Shown: positions 18,957 to 28,005 of the stretch, piece after piece
How positions within the stretch are numbered: position 1 is the first letter of the stretch
Layout: every line of letters starts with the position of its first letter
The notes under the pieces: model-generated
Told to the model about the DNA's origin: nothing
Databases searched by the model: none
Seen by the model: the letters and a program-made list of their open reading frames with translations, nothing else
Program-made: the position numbers and the translations under genes
From: Nostoc linckia NIES-25
GTDB taxonomy: Bacteria; Cyanobacteriota; Cyanobacteriia; Cyanobacteriales; Nostocaceae
Direction of reading: 5' to 3'
Length of the DNA: 64,000 bases
Assembly: GCF_002368035.1 (NCBI RefSeq)
Contig: NZ_AP018222.1
Span: 62,001 to 126,000 of the forward strand

Positions 18957-20516
18957 TTAGGGTAACTCTTCTCTACTCTCTTGTTCTTCCATCGCTCCAC
19001 TTTTATCTTGTAATGGCTTCACTACTCTGGCGATCGCTTCTTGAATAAAAGCCTTGATAAATTCATCTCTGCGATTAATTTGAAACTGTCGCTGCACAAC
19101 TTCTGTCATGCCGCCATCGCCCCAATCTTGGTCGTGGCGAAAGTATTCAATAAAGCTTTTACCAGCAATTCGCGTTAAATAAGCTGCTGTCACACCTTGA
19201 ATTGCTCTGCCAATAATAAAGGTGGCAACATTAAGTTGTAAAGCCGTAGATAATAATTGAATTGCTCCTTTGACAATGCCCAAACTGGCGATGGTTTTTG
19301 CTAAAGAAAGGGCTAATTCTCGTCCCCGTTCCATATTCAATTCACAGCCATATACTCGGCCAATTTCTACGACCATTTGAGCATTGACGGCGGCGGTTGC
19401 TAATAAATCTACCACTGGTATAGGCGTGACTGAGACAACGCCAGCACCAATCCATTGAAACCGTTCTACGATTTTATCAGCTTGGCGGCGGCGCTGGCCA
19501 TCGATGAGTTTTCGCGCCTCGTCACCCAAGCGGAGAGATTGTAAAAGAATGTTATCTGCCACCAAATCTTCACCTTCGGCACGTAAAACAGCAGCCATGC
19601 GCCGCAACAAAGGAACAATATCTGCTTCTGGCTGGAAGCTTTCGCCAGTTTCTAATTGTGCAGATTGGGGATTAGCAGCGATCGCTACTACATCATTAGT
19701 AGCAATAAATCCCAGCACCCGCTGACGCAACCTGGCGAGGATGGCTTCTTTATCTTCATCTGTATATAAATCTGTTTTGTTAAGAACCAAAAGCGATCGC
19801 TTACCAATTTCCGCTAATCCCCGTAATGGCTCATATTCCGAGCGTCGTAAATCGTTATCTACCACAAACAATAATAAATCTGCTGCCGTCGCCAGTTCCC
19901 GCGCCATTTGTTCGCGTTCCGTCCCCGCCACGCCGGCTTCTAAAATTCCCGGCGTATCCGTAATTAAAATTTTGCGTTCTAATCCCTTCAACCGCAGACA
20001 ATAAGTCTCGCCAACTTGGGTTGTACCCATCGGTGCATCCACCTGACCGACCATGCGTCCCATGATGGCATTCACCAGAGAAGTTTTGCCAGCACTCCCG
20101 GTACCAAATACCACCACTTGAATTTCACCCCGTGCGAGGTTGGCTTCAATCTCCCGCGATTTACTTAATAAAGCTTGGCGTGCGACTTCATCTTGAATTT
20201 GCGCTACTTGTTGGCGCACAGCTTGGAGAGTCGTAGAAGCTGCATCAGATTTGCCAGCCGGGATTTGCGCTGGAGTCACACGAGAACGATTGCGGCGCGA
20301 TCGCTTTTCCCCATTCTGAAGCACTAATACATAATAAACAAAAGCGGCAACCAACCCTCCAATCAGCACAATTAGCAGCAACAGCAGCAAATTGCCTAAC
20401 AACGGCGAATAAGACAATTGCCAGTAAAGCCGCGATAGCGAATCAATTAGCCATAAAGCTAGCCCCAAAATGACAATTAGACCGACAATCAGCGTTACGA
20501 TGCGTGACAGAGGCAT
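18957..20516 (-). CDS. Membrane-anchored GTPase with DUF697-like C-terminus
   Basis: A 519-residue protein with two membrane segments (about residues 6-28 and 38-64), then a TrmE/Era-like GTPase domain and a C-terminal helical region resembling DUF697. GTPase motifs are FGTGSAGKTSLVNAI (G1), DTPGIL (G3) and NKTDLY (G4). The ATG at 20516 is preferred to a TTG three codons upstream. Family function is not established; membrane-associated GTPases of this type occur in several copies in cyanobacteria. The gene is monocistronic. Confidence 0.82.
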   Translation of the reverse strand: MPLSRIVTLIVGLIVILGLALWLIDSLSRLYWQLSYSPLLGNLLLLLLIVLIGGLVAAFVYYVLVLQNGEKRSRRNRSRVTPAQIPAGKSDAASTTLQAVRQQVAQIQDEVARQALLSKSREIEANLARGEIQVVVFGTGSAGKTSLVNAIMGRMVGQVDAPMGTTQVGETYCLRLKGLERKILITDTPGILEAGVAGTEREQMARELATAADLLLFVVDNDLRRSEYEPLRGLAEIGKRSLLVLNKTDLYTDEDKEAILARLRQRVLGFIATNDVVAIAANPQSAQLETGESFQPEADIVPLLRRMAAVLRAEGEDLVADNILLQSLRLGDEARKLIDGQRRRQADKIVERFQWIGAGVVSVTPIPVVDLLATAAVNAQMVVEIGRVYGCELNMERGRELALSLAKTIASLGIVKGAIQLLSTALQLNVATFIIGRAIQGVTAAYLTRIAGKSFIEYFRHDQDWGDGGMTEVVQRQFQINRRDEFIKAFIQEAIARVVKPLQDKSGAMEEQESREELP

Positions 20517-20909
20517 GGCTGGCAAAGATTAGTGGGTATGAACTAGGCACATGTTTCCGATCTTATATAGTTTCGCTATTTTTGATCGGGGTAACAAGCC
20601 AGCCAAAAGTTAAAATTACCTTTACACCTGAGGCGAGACGCCCATTCCACAAGGTTTACTAATGCACTATTTTAGCTCTTGTAGGGTGGGCATCCTGCCC
20701 GCCCGGACGGGTGAGGACACCCATCCCACAATAAAATTTATTGCAACATTTTAGTCTTGCCACGCCAATAGGTATATTTCAAAAATCAAATATGAGTCCT
20801 ATAGAACATTTTTCTACCGACAAAAGGACTTTTCAAACAATATCCTACAATAATTTTATTTTTATTTTATAAATAGGTTTTAACCGCGTACCTAATTAAT
20901 TACCCAACA
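20517..20909. other. Spacer with a GC-rich hairpin
   Basis: At about 20678-20732 an inverted repeat has arms TGTAGGGTGGGCATCC and a GGACACCCATCCCACA partner. It belongs to the small palindromes common in this window. No gene is seen. Confidence 0.6.
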
Positions 20910-22052
20910 CTAAGATTTTTGTTTAGGAATTGACCCTTCAATTCCTTCAACATACCAATTCATTGCCAGTTGTTGCTTATCATCTAATACTTTACCTTTT
21001 GGCACTCGTTCTACACCTTTTTGGTCTTTCACTGGGCCATCAAAAGGATGTGCCATACCTTGAATAAACTCATTACGCTTGGTAATTATTAATTGTTGCA
21101 CATCAGCCGGAATCGCTTGATTCATCGGAGAAATATCCACCATTTCTTGACCAATCCCATCCCAAACTTCTTCAGATTTCCAAGTATTAGCCATTACAGC
21201 CAAAGCTTTATCTGTATAGAATTTGCCCCATTTATTAATAGCTGATGTCAAGTGAGCTTTTTGACCAAACTTGCTCATATCGGTGTTATAGCCAAAAGCA
21301 TAAATCCCTTTTTCCTCAGCAAATTGTACAACAGCGCCAGAGTCGGTATGCTGAGTCAGCACATCCGCACCTAAATTAAACAATGCTTGAGCTGCTTCTC
21401 TTTCTTTAGCTGGATCGTACCAAGTTTGCGCCCAAAGTACCTTAACTTTTGCCTGGGGATTTGTTAACCGCATTCCTTGAGTAAATGCGCTGATTCCACG
21501 AATTACTTCCGGAATCGGGTATGCTCCAATAAAACCAATTACATTTGATTTTGTCATTTTGCCAGCAATCATGCCGGTTAAATATCGCGGTTCTTCAAAA
21601 CGTCCCAAATAAGTGCCAACATTAGCAGCACGTTTGTAACCCGTACAGTGTTCAAAGAAAATATTAGGAAACTCTTTGGCAACTTTAATTGTTGGGTTCA
21701 TGTAACCAAAGGAAGTTGTGAAAATTAATTTGTTACCATCTAATGCTAATTGGCGAATTACTCTTTCAGCATCAGCACCTTCGTTCACATTTTCCACAAA
21801 GGTAGTTTTTACCTTATCTTGAAGATTGGCTTCCATATGTCTGCGACCTAAATCATGAGCATAAGTCCAGCCAAAATCACCTACAGGGCCTATATAAACA
21901 AATCCTACTTTCAGCGGTTCATTTACTGCCACAGGTGATGCTGAGGGAGATACTTCACCTGATGAATTGGAATTTTTGCCTTGAATGCAACTAGTTAAGG
22001 CAAAGCTAGATCCTGCTAAAGTAACATAGTTGAGAAATTTCCGACGATCCAT
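20910..22052 (-). CDS. BMP-family ABC-transporter lipoprotein
   Basis: A 380-residue solute-binding protein of the BmpA/Med family. Starting at ATG 22052 gives MDRRKFLNYVTLAGSSFALTSC, a lipoprotein signal with cysteine 22 as the lipid attachment site and an RR pair that may route it through Tat. A GTG 21 codons upstream (22115) also opens the frame but would bury the signal. Family motifs include FVYIGPVGDFGWTYAHDLGR and FEHCTGYK. Relatives bind nucleosides or purines for import, so nucleoside uptake is likely, but no permease or ATPase gene is adjacent. Confidence 0.82.
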   Translation of the reverse strand: MDRRKFLNYVTLAGSSFALTSCIQGKNSNSSGEVSPSASPVAVNEPLKVGFVYIGPVGDFGWTYAHDLGRRHMEANLQDKVKTTFVENVNEGADAERVIRQLALDGNKLIFTTSFGYMNPTIKVAKEFPNIFFEHCTGYKRAANVGTYLGRFEEPRYLTGMIAGKMTKSNVIGFIGAYPIPEVIRGISAFTQGMRLTNPQAKVKVLWAQTWYDPAKEREAAQALFNLGADVLTQHTDSGAVVQFAEEKGIYAFGYNTDMSKFGQKAHLTSAINKWGKFYTDKALAVMANTWKSEEVWDGIGQEMVDISPMNQAIPADVQQLIITKRNEFIQGMAHPFDGPVKDQKGVERVPKGKVLDDKQQLAMNWYVEGIEGSIPKQKS

Positions 22053-22140
22053 ATTTATCGATATTGCTTGAACTGCTGAAAAAGTTTTTTCTGATTTATT
22101 AGTAGCGACAGACACAATATTTACTTAATTTTACCTTGGG

Positions 22141-22268
22141 GAGTGGGGAGGTGAGGCAGGGGAAAAGGTTAAAGGGAAAAGGGAAAAGGAATAAATTTAA
22201 TCTTTCCCCTTTTCCCCGGTTGGTGAGCTTGTCGAACCATACCCCTTTCCCTTTCCCCATACCCTGTT
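22141..22268. repeat. Purine/pyrimidine heptad hairpin upstream of the ligase
   Basis: Runs of AAAGGGAAAAGGG-type heptads pair with TTTCCCCTTTTCCCC. The core TAAATTTAATCTTTCCCC recurs at 41660 in a second copy. Here the hairpin is further interrupted by GGTTGGTGAGCTTGTCGAAC, which looks like a small dispersed repeat. Confidence 0.7.
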
Positions 22269-22295
22269 TGCCCAGTTCTTTTTGGAGGTTTTGAA

Positions 22296-23876
22296 ATGAA
22301 TTTATTTGAGCTTTTAGCAGGGGAAGACAATCATTTAGCCTTGGTTTCGCCTGAGGGGCGATCGCTAACTTATAAGCAATTGCACGAAAATATTGCTGGG
22401 CTGGTATCTCAACTCCACAGCTTTGGACTCAAACCAGGAGAACGCATTGCCATTGCCATGAATAATGGTTCGCCAATGGCAATTACTTTTTTGGCTGCTG
22501 CTTTATCTGGTACCGCCGCACCTTTAAATCCCAAATACAAGCAAGATGAATTTGCTTTCTACTATGCAGATACCCAGGCAAAAGCACTGATTACCCTGTC
22601 TGAGGAACCAGAAGCGGCCGTTGCTGCCCTCACTCCTGACATGATGTTGATTAATGCTAAGGTCAACAATGACGGGACTTTGAGTTTTGAATTGAGGACT
22701 GGCAAAGAAGATGGGGGGATGAGGGGATGCGGGGATGGGGGGAAAGAAGAATTGTTGTCTCCCTCATCTCCCCACCTCCCCATCTCCCCACCTCCCCATC
22801 TCCCCACCTCCTCATCCCCCTCATCCGACGATATAGCAATGATTCTCCACACCAGTGGCACCACGAGTCGTCCCAAGCGGGTACCAATTCGTCATCGCAA
22901 TCTCATTGCTTCTGCTAACAACATCATTGGTGCTTATTCGCTCACCGCAGCTGACACTACACTTTGCTTAATGCCTTTATTCCACGTTCATGGCTTGGTG
23001 GGCTGTTTGTTAGCAACTCTGGGATCTGGCGGTACGCTAGTTTGCCCCAATGGTTTTAATGCCCTAGAGTTTTGGAAACTGGTAGAAACTTACAAACCTA
23101 CCTGGTATTCCGCAGCACCAACGATGCACCAGACAATTTTGGCACGCGCTAGCCGCAATACAGAAATTGTTAAAGCAAATCCCTTTCGTTTTATTCGCTC
23201 TAGTAGTGCTTCTTTGCCTCCAATTATCATCGAACAAATGGAGGCAACTCTCAATGCTCCTGTGGTGGAAGCTTACAGCATGACTGAAGCATCCCACTTA
23301 ATGACTACCAACCCCCTACCGCCAAAAGTCCGCAAACCGGGTACTGTCGGTTATGGCTTCGGCGTAGAAGTCGGCACTATGGACTCGGAAGGGAAATTGC
23401 TACCCCAAGGAAGTTTGGGCGAGGTGGTGGTAAAAGCACCAAATGTTATTGACGGCTACGAAAATAACCCAGAAGCCAACGCCACTGCTTTTGTAAATGG
23501 TTGGTTTCGCACAGGGGATCAAGGCAAAATCGATGAAGATGGCTATCTTTGCCTGACTGGACGGATAAAAGAATTGATTAACCGGGGTGGGGAAAAAATT
23601 TCTCCTTTAGAAGTAGATGATATCTTGCTACGCCATCCCGCCGTTGCTGAAGCCTTAGCTTTTGCCGTCCCCCACAAATCTTTAGGAGAAGATATTCACG
23701 CCGCTGTTGTTCTCAAAGCAGAAGTTAGCGAAAAAGAACTTTTAGCTCACTGTTCAACCATGCTGGCAAATTTCAAAGTACCTAAGCAAATTCACATTTT
23801 AGAGCAATTACCCCGTGGTGCGACTGGCAAATTGCAACGGTTGGCGATGGCGAAGTTGCTTGGTATTGGGGAGTAG
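22296..23876 (+). CDS. AMP-forming acyl-CoA synthetase-like ligase with repeat insertion
   Basis: A 526-residue ANL-superfamily adenylating enzyme. The ATG follows a GGAGG by 9 nt. Motifs in order are ILHTSGTTSRPKRVPIRH (ATP P-loop), YSMTEASH, WFRTGDQG and the C-terminal LTGRIKELINRGGEKISP and PRGATGKLQR with the catalytic lysine. The type resembles oxalate- or medium-chain acyl-CoA ligases, but the substrate is not decided. Residues about 140-183 are coded by a heptad array and consist of GG, SP and PHLP runs absent from the usual fold; they lie in a surface loop before the P-loop, so the enzyme may still work. Confidence 0.85.
   Translation: MNLFELLAGEDNHLALVSPEGRSLTYKQLHENIAGLVSQLHSFGLKPGERIAIAMNNGSPMAITFLAAALSGTAAPLNPKYKQDEFAFYYADTQAKALITLSEEPEAAVAALTPDMMLINAKVNNDGTLSFELRTGKEDGGMRGCGDGGKEELLSPSSPHLPISPPPHLPTSSSPSSDDIAMILHTSGTTSRPKRVPIRHRNLIASANNIIGAYSLTAADTTLCLMPLFHVHGLVGCLLATLGSGGTLVCPNGFNALEFWKLVETYKPTWYSAAPTMHQTILARASRNTEIVKANPFRFIRSSSASLPPIIIEQMEATLNAPVVEAYSMTEASHLMTTNPLPPKVRKPGTVGYGFGVEVGTMDSEGKLLPQGSLGEVVVKAPNVIDGYENNPEANATAFVNGWFRTGDQGKIDEDGYLCLTGRIKELINRGGEKISPLEVDDILLRHPAVAEALAFAVPHKSLGEDIHAAVVLKAEVSEKELLAHCSTMLANFKVPKQIHILEQLPRGATGKLQRLAMAKLLGIGE
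22709..22828. repeat. Heptad array inside a coding region
   Basis: GGGGATG-type heptads are followed by CTCCCCA/CATCTCCCCA runs that are their reverse complement, making a hairpin within the ligase gene. The array keeps the reading frame. A related array occurs outside genes at about 36990-37052. Confidence 0.85.
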
Positions 23877-23951
23877 AGGTAGGGGGGCAGGGGAGCAGGG
23901 GGTATTGATAATGTGCATTTTCATGCAGAATTGGTATAACCCAAGTTTGTC

Positions 23952-24043
23952 AGGACTTACGCAAAAGATAACGAAAGTAGCGGTAATTCATGAATTACCG
24001 CTACGCAAGAATAAGGTTTTCAGTCACATATTGCGTAAGTCCT
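23952..24043. mobile_element. Element B copy 1 (92 bp)
   Basis: It starts AGGACTTACGC and ends GCGTAAGTCCT, with an inner palindrome GCGGTAATTCATGAATTACC. It is almost the exact reverse complement of the 92-bp copy at 46657-46748. Confidence 0.85.
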
Positions 24044-24116
24044 GTTTGTTTTTCAGAATATCAAGAGGGAAGGTCTTATACAATTTCACTAAAAGCCTGA
24101 TACATATAGATTTCGC

Positions 24117-24348
24117 GTAGGGGCACGGCAATGCCCATAGGTGTCAACTTAACGTGAAACCCTGATGAAAATGTAATGAGCGAGTTCTACTCACTTACCA
24201 TCAAGATCCGCGTTACCCCACCCCGGCTTTGCTGACGCAAAACCTCCCCTCCCCTTAGCAAGGGGAGGGGATTGAGGGGTGGGGTAAACGGCTGTGGAAC
24301 AAAGCTTTGGGCTTAAGTTGACACGTATGGGCAATGCCGTGCCCCTAC
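24117..24348. mobile_element. Element A copy 3 (MITE-like, 232 bp)
   Basis: The termini are GTAGGGGCACGGCAATGCC and its partner, and the inner ends are GGTGTCAACTTAACG and CTTAAGTTGACAC. The interior is the reverse complement of that of copy 1, including CGCGTTACCCCACCCCGGC. It lies just left of tandem array 1. Confidence 0.85.
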
Positions 24349-24378
24349 CAACGTATTTGTATCATCATTAAAGTAAAA

Positions 24379-24635
24379 CGGTCTTACAACCTGCGCGTAA
24401 TACTGAAACGTGAAAGCAGAAAGTCTTACAAGGAAGACAGAAAGTCTTACAGGCTGCGCGTAATACTGAAATGTGAAGGCAGAAAGTCTTACAAGGATGA
24501 CAGAAAGTCTTACAGGCTGCGCGTAATACTGAAATGTGAAGGCAGAAAGTCTTACAAGGATGACAGAAAGTCTTACAGGCTGCGCGTAATACTGAAATGT
24601 GAAGACAGAAGCTCTTGCAGGCTACGCATAAAGTA
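24379..24635. repeat. Tandem array 1, 63-bp composite unit
   Basis: The word CAGAAAGTCTTACA recurs at alternating steps of 21 and 42 bp, giving three full 63-bp units and partial ones at both ends. The longer step contains CTGCGCGTAATACTGAAA. A related array in opposite orientation lies at 53715-53968. A 100-codon frame crosses it only because 63 is a multiple of three. Confidence 0.9.
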
Positions 24636-24715
24636 AGACATTGGTCATGGAGAAAAACTCCTAGTAAGTAGCATTTAAAATCGTACTAAACTATAATCGA
24701 TTGTTTTTTGAAAAA

Positions 24716-25702
24716 ATGAAAATTTGTATTGTTGGGGCGGGTGCAATTGGTGGATATTTAGGAGCAAAATTAGCACTGGCTGGTGAAACAGTGACGCTCA
24801 TCGCTCGTGGTTCCCATTTAGAAGCTATTCAAAAAGATGGGCTGAAATTAGTTATGGCGGACGGTTCTAGCCAAGTTGTTCGTCCGGCTTTGGCAACTAG
24901 TAATATTCAGGAAGCGGGACAACAAGATGTAGTAATTTTAACTGTTAAAGCTCACAGCGTTCCAGCGATCGCCCCTTCTCTCTCCACACTCTACAACCCG
25001 CACACAACAGTGATCGCAGCCCAAAATGGTATTCCTTGGTGGTACTTTCATCATCACGGTGGGGAGTATGAAGGAACGCGCATTCAATCTGTTGACCCAG
25101 ATGGCATTGTTGAAGCTGGTATCGGTGTTGACCGCGTTATCGGTTGTGTTGTTTATCCAGCAACTGAGATAATTGCACCAGGTGTAATTAAGCATATTGA
25201 AGGCGATCGCTTTACTCTCGGTGAAATTGACGGCAGCAAAAGCGATCGCATTCAATTATTAGCCCAAACTCTCAAACAAGCAGGATTCAAAGCACCAATC
25301 CGCAATCAAATTCGCACGGAAATCTGGATTAAATTATGGGGTAATGTGGCATTTAATCCCATTAGTGCCTTAACTGGTGCGACTTTAGAGGATATTTGCC
25401 GCTATCCCCTCACCCGCGAACTAGCACGGCAAATGATGACAGAAGCCCAGGCGATCGCCGAAAATTTGGGTATCAAATTTGGCATTACCTTAGAACAGCG
25501 AATCAATGGGGCTGAAAATGTTGGCGCCCACAAAACCTCAATGCTACAAGATATTGAAGCCGGACGCCCCACAGAAATAGATGCTATTGTTGGCGCGGTG
25601 GCAGAATTGGGTAAACTTACGCAAATTCCCACACCTCATATTGATGCTCTTTACGCCAGCGTTAAGCTGCTGGAAGCGACCAAACAAAAGAATAATTACT
25701 AA
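24716..25702 (+). CDS. Ketopantoate reductase family protein (ApbA/PanE-like)
   Basis: A 328-residue NADP-dependent reductase of the 2-dehydropantoate 2-reductase family, which makes pantoate for pantothenate and CoA. The N-terminus has the dinucleotide motif GAGAIGGYLGAKLA and ARGSHLEAI. The substrate-domain motif IKLWGNVAFNPISALTG carries the conserved lysine and asparagine, and EAGRPTEID is in the C-terminal domain. The ATG at 24716 gives the standard MKICIVGAGAIGG start; a TTG upstream is unlikely. The stop overlaps the stop region of the convergent methyltransferase by a few bases. PanE-like paralogues with other substrates exist, so function is probable, not sure. Confidence 0.85.
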   Translation: MKICIVGAGAIGGYLGAKLALAGETVTLIARGSHLEAIQKDGLKLVMADGSSQVVRPALATSNIQEAGQQDVVILTVKAHSVPAIAPSLSTLYNPHTTVIAAQNGIPWWYFHHHGGEYEGTRIQSVDPDGIVEAGIGVDRVIGCVVYPATEIIAPGVIKHIEGDRFTLGEIDGSKSDRIQLLAQTLKQAGFKAPIRNQIRTEIWIKLWGNVAFNPISALTGATLEDICRYPLTRELARQMMTEAQAIAENLGIKFGITLEQRINGAENVGAHKTSMLQDIEAGRPTEIDAIVGAVAELGKLTQIPTPHIDALYASVKLLEATKQKNNY

Positions 25703-26697
25703 TTACCAATTATTTGAGTTTGCTTAGCAAAGTTTCTGTCCGTCAATTCTGTGGGTGAGTTCCCCCGCACAGCGCGGAACATTCCAAATCGGCACAGTCC
25801 TGTACCAAAAGCCAAACGCATCAGCAATAAGGTCGGCACCTCGCGGACAGACTTGATAAAACCAGACAGCCCAAAACGCACTAATCCCTCAGGTCGGGCT
25901 ATCCCTTGCCAGATGGAATCTAACCAAGAAGGAAGCGTTTGTTTAGTCCAGTCTGCGGTAATTACCTCCCCCTGGACTAATTTTGTCTCTGCTAAAAGTT
26001 CGCTAAACCCTTCTATGCTGGAAAAAGCTGGATGAGACCACTGTTCGAGGAGTTGTTTCATCACTGGTTTCTCCCAGAAATTTAACGGCTTTTGGCGGTC
26101 ATCCCTCTGATTCCAGTCAGCTACAACCAAAACTCCACCAGGCTTTAGCACCCGCATTAATTCCCTAGCAAAAACGGCTTTATCAGGCATGTGGGGGCCT
26201 GCTTCAATCGACCAGACTACATCAAAACTGCCATCTGGAAATGACAACGCCATTGCGTCATCGACCGCAAACTGGGCGTTTAGTCCTGGGGGCGTTAACT
26301 CCTGGGCGCGTTTCACCTGCTGTGGACTGATGGTAATTCCTGTGACAGCAAACCCATAATCTCGCGCTAAAATCCGACTACTGCCGCCGATACCGCAGCC
26401 GACATCCAAGACGGTAGTACCAGGGGGTAATTTATCTAAACCACCCCATTTAACCATTTCATGTACAAAGTCAGATTTAGCAACTAAAAAATCCTTGCGA
26501 CCTGGCGGCGAACCGTAGTGACCGAGGTGAATGTGTTCTCCCCAATAAAACTCTAGGATGCCGTCATCAGTCCATTCATCGTAGGAATTGGCGACTGTGG
26601 CAGAAGATTGATATTTCCGAGGAGTGAGGAAATAAACCCCGATTCCGATCGCTAAAACCAGAAGAACAGCAATTACAAAATATAGTAAGGTTGACAT
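25699..26697 (-). CDS. MPBQ/MSBQ-type methyltransferase (tocopherol/quinone pathway)
   Basis: A 332-residue SAM-dependent methyltransferase with one N-terminal membrane segment. It strongly resembles, from memory, the Synechocystis enzyme Sll0418, which methylates 2-methyl-6-phytyl-1,4-benzoquinone in tocopherol and plastoquinone synthesis. Shared blocks include YDEWTDDGILEFYWGEHIHL, VLDVGCGIGGSSRILA (SAM motif I), GITISPQQVKRA, WSIEAGPHMPDK and a C-terminal FIKSVREVP. The ATG at 26697 matches the homologue length; 18 upstream codons are probably not translated. It likely sits at the chloroplast-like inner membrane system. Confidence 0.87.
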   Translation of the reverse strand: MSTLLYFVIAVLLVLAIGIGVYFLTPRKYQSSATVANSYDEWTDDGILEFYWGEHIHLGHYGSPPGRKDFLVAKSDFVHEMVKWGGLDKLPPGTTVLDVGCGIGGSSRILARDYGFAVTGITISPQQVKRAQELTPPGLNAQFAVDDAMALSFPDGSFDVVWSIEAGPHMPDKAVFARELMRVLKPGGVLVVADWNQRDDRQKPLNFWEKPVMKQLLEQWSHPAFSSIEGFSELLAETKLVQGEVITADWTKQTLPSWLDSIWQGIARPEGLVRFGLSGFIKSVREVPTLLLMRLAFGTGLCRFGMFRAVRGNSPTELTDRNFAKQTQIIGN

Positions 26698-26823
26698 TGT
26701 TTTGAAAGCTTCCCATACACCTAACGTAGCTGGTTGGCTCACAAAACTCAAGTAGCATAGCAGTATGACTCGATCGGAAACTCTCTTTGTTACTGATTTT
26801 GAGCTATAGCAATCCTATTTGAG

Positions 26824-27312
26824 TCAGAACAACAGGAATTCGCCAGTTTTCTTGTATTCCTGAAAGTTTTTTAAAACAGGGCGATCGTTTGGCATTAATG
26901 TAGGTAAATCCGCCAAATCAAAAAATTCTAACGCTAGCGATTCTCCATCTACACAAGCTAGGTTACCTTCCCATTCAACAGCTCGCAAAATCAAAATGAA
27001 GTTTTGCACGCGATCGCCGTTAGGATAAGTTACAGTTTCAAACTCTGGGTTAGAAGAAAATGCCACAGCTTGCAAACGCTTAACTGTTAAACCTGTTTCT
27101 TCAAACACTTCTCTTACGCCACATTGTTCGATAGATTCGCCTTCTTCAGGACAGCCACCAGGTAGTCCCCAAAGTTTGAAGTCACTTCGTTTTTGCAACA
27201 GAACGCGCCCGAAATCATCCTCCACAATTACCCGTGTGCCACATAACATCAGTAGACGGTTGCCAACAACTTGCCGCAACTTGCCGAGATAAGAATCTGA
27301 CCAATTCGCCAT
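26824..27312 (-). CDS. Nudix hydrolase
   Basis: A 162-residue protein with a complete Nudix box: G(5x)E(7x)REVFEETGL, read in GCPEEGESIEQCGV followed by REVFEETGL. The glutamates that bind magnesium are intact. Such enzymes cleave nucleoside diphosphates linked to another group; the substrate cannot be told from this sequence. The preceding ADP-ribose-like or mutator type features are not distinctive. It is monocistronic and reads away from the FMN reductase gene. Confidence 0.88.
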   Translation of the reverse strand: MANWSDSYLGKLRQVVGNRLLMLCGTRVIVEDDFGRVLLQKRSDFKLWGLPGGCPEEGESIEQCGVREVFEETGLTVKRLQAVAFSSNPEFETVTYPNGDRVQNFILILRAVEWEGNLACVDGESLALEFFDLADLPTLMPNDRPVLKNFQEYKKTGEFLLF

Positions 27313-27420
27313 AATTTTCGAGCAAATGTGTAAAGAAAATCTAAAAGTACGAAACAGCGATCGCCTGAAAACAGGATAATGCAGCTGAGTTAGCCAATCC
27401 CTTGCATTAAACCTAAAACT

Positions 27421-28005
27421 ATGGCATCTACACCGAAAATCCTCGCCTTTGCTGGCAGTACTCGTATAGATTCTTACAACAAAAAATTAGTAAAAATTGC
27501 AGCGGCTGGTGCTAAGGCAGCAGGCGCAGAAGTTACATATTTAGACCTACGGGATTTGCCCTTACCTCTGTACGATGAAGATTTGGAAGCTCAAGAAGGG
27601 ATGCCTACCAACGCCCGCACATTAAAGGATTTGATGATTTCTCATCAGGGATTTCTCATTGCTTCACCTGAATATAACAGTTCCCTCACAGCAGTTTTGA
27701 AAAATGCGATCGATTGGGCATCGCGTCCATATCCAAACGAATCTCCCTTGGCCTTGACTGCCTTTGCGGGTAAGGTTGCTACAATTATGAGCGCTTCTCC
27801 AGGCGGCCTTGGTGGTTTGCGGGGGTTAGTTCACCTGCGTTCTATTTTGGGAAACATCAAAGTTTTGGTACTTCCCGACCAAATAGCCGTATCCAAAGCT
27901 TACGAAGCCTTCAATGATGATGGCAAGTTAAAAGATCCCAAACAGCAAGAATCTATTGAAAAGTTAGGTGAGGGTTTAACAAAAATATTGCTGAAACTTA
28001 ATTAA
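27421..28005 (+). CDS. NADPH-dependent FMN reductase family protein
   Basis: A 194-residue flavodoxin-fold oxidoreductase (ChrR/azoreductase-like). The FMN phosphate loop is GSTRIDSYNKKL, and the second flavin motif is SPEYNSSLTAVLKNAIDWASRP, typical of the family. It probably reduces quinones, chromate or azo dyes with NADPH and may protect from oxidative stress. Its TAA stop lies inside the left terminal repeat of element D (28002), so the element touches the end of the gene. Confidence 0.87.
   Translation: MASTPKILAFAGSTRIDSYNKKLVKIAAAGAKAAGAEVTYLDLRDLPLPLYDEDLEAQEGMPTNARTLKDLMISHQGFLIASPEYNSSLTAVLKNAIDWASRPYPNESPLALTAFAGKVATIMSASPGGLGGLRGLVHLRSILGNIKVLVLPDQIAVSKAYEAFNDDGKLKDPKQQESIEKLGEGLTKILLKLN

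Noticed and set aside
24379..24635. CRISPR-like array
   Set aside because: The segments between the repeated words are identical in each unit, so there are no spacers; the period is a composite of 21 and 42 bp. No cas gene is near.
24334..24636. 100-codon open frame over array 1
   Set aside because: It is open because the repeat is a multiple of three. It starts in element A and lacks a ribosome site.
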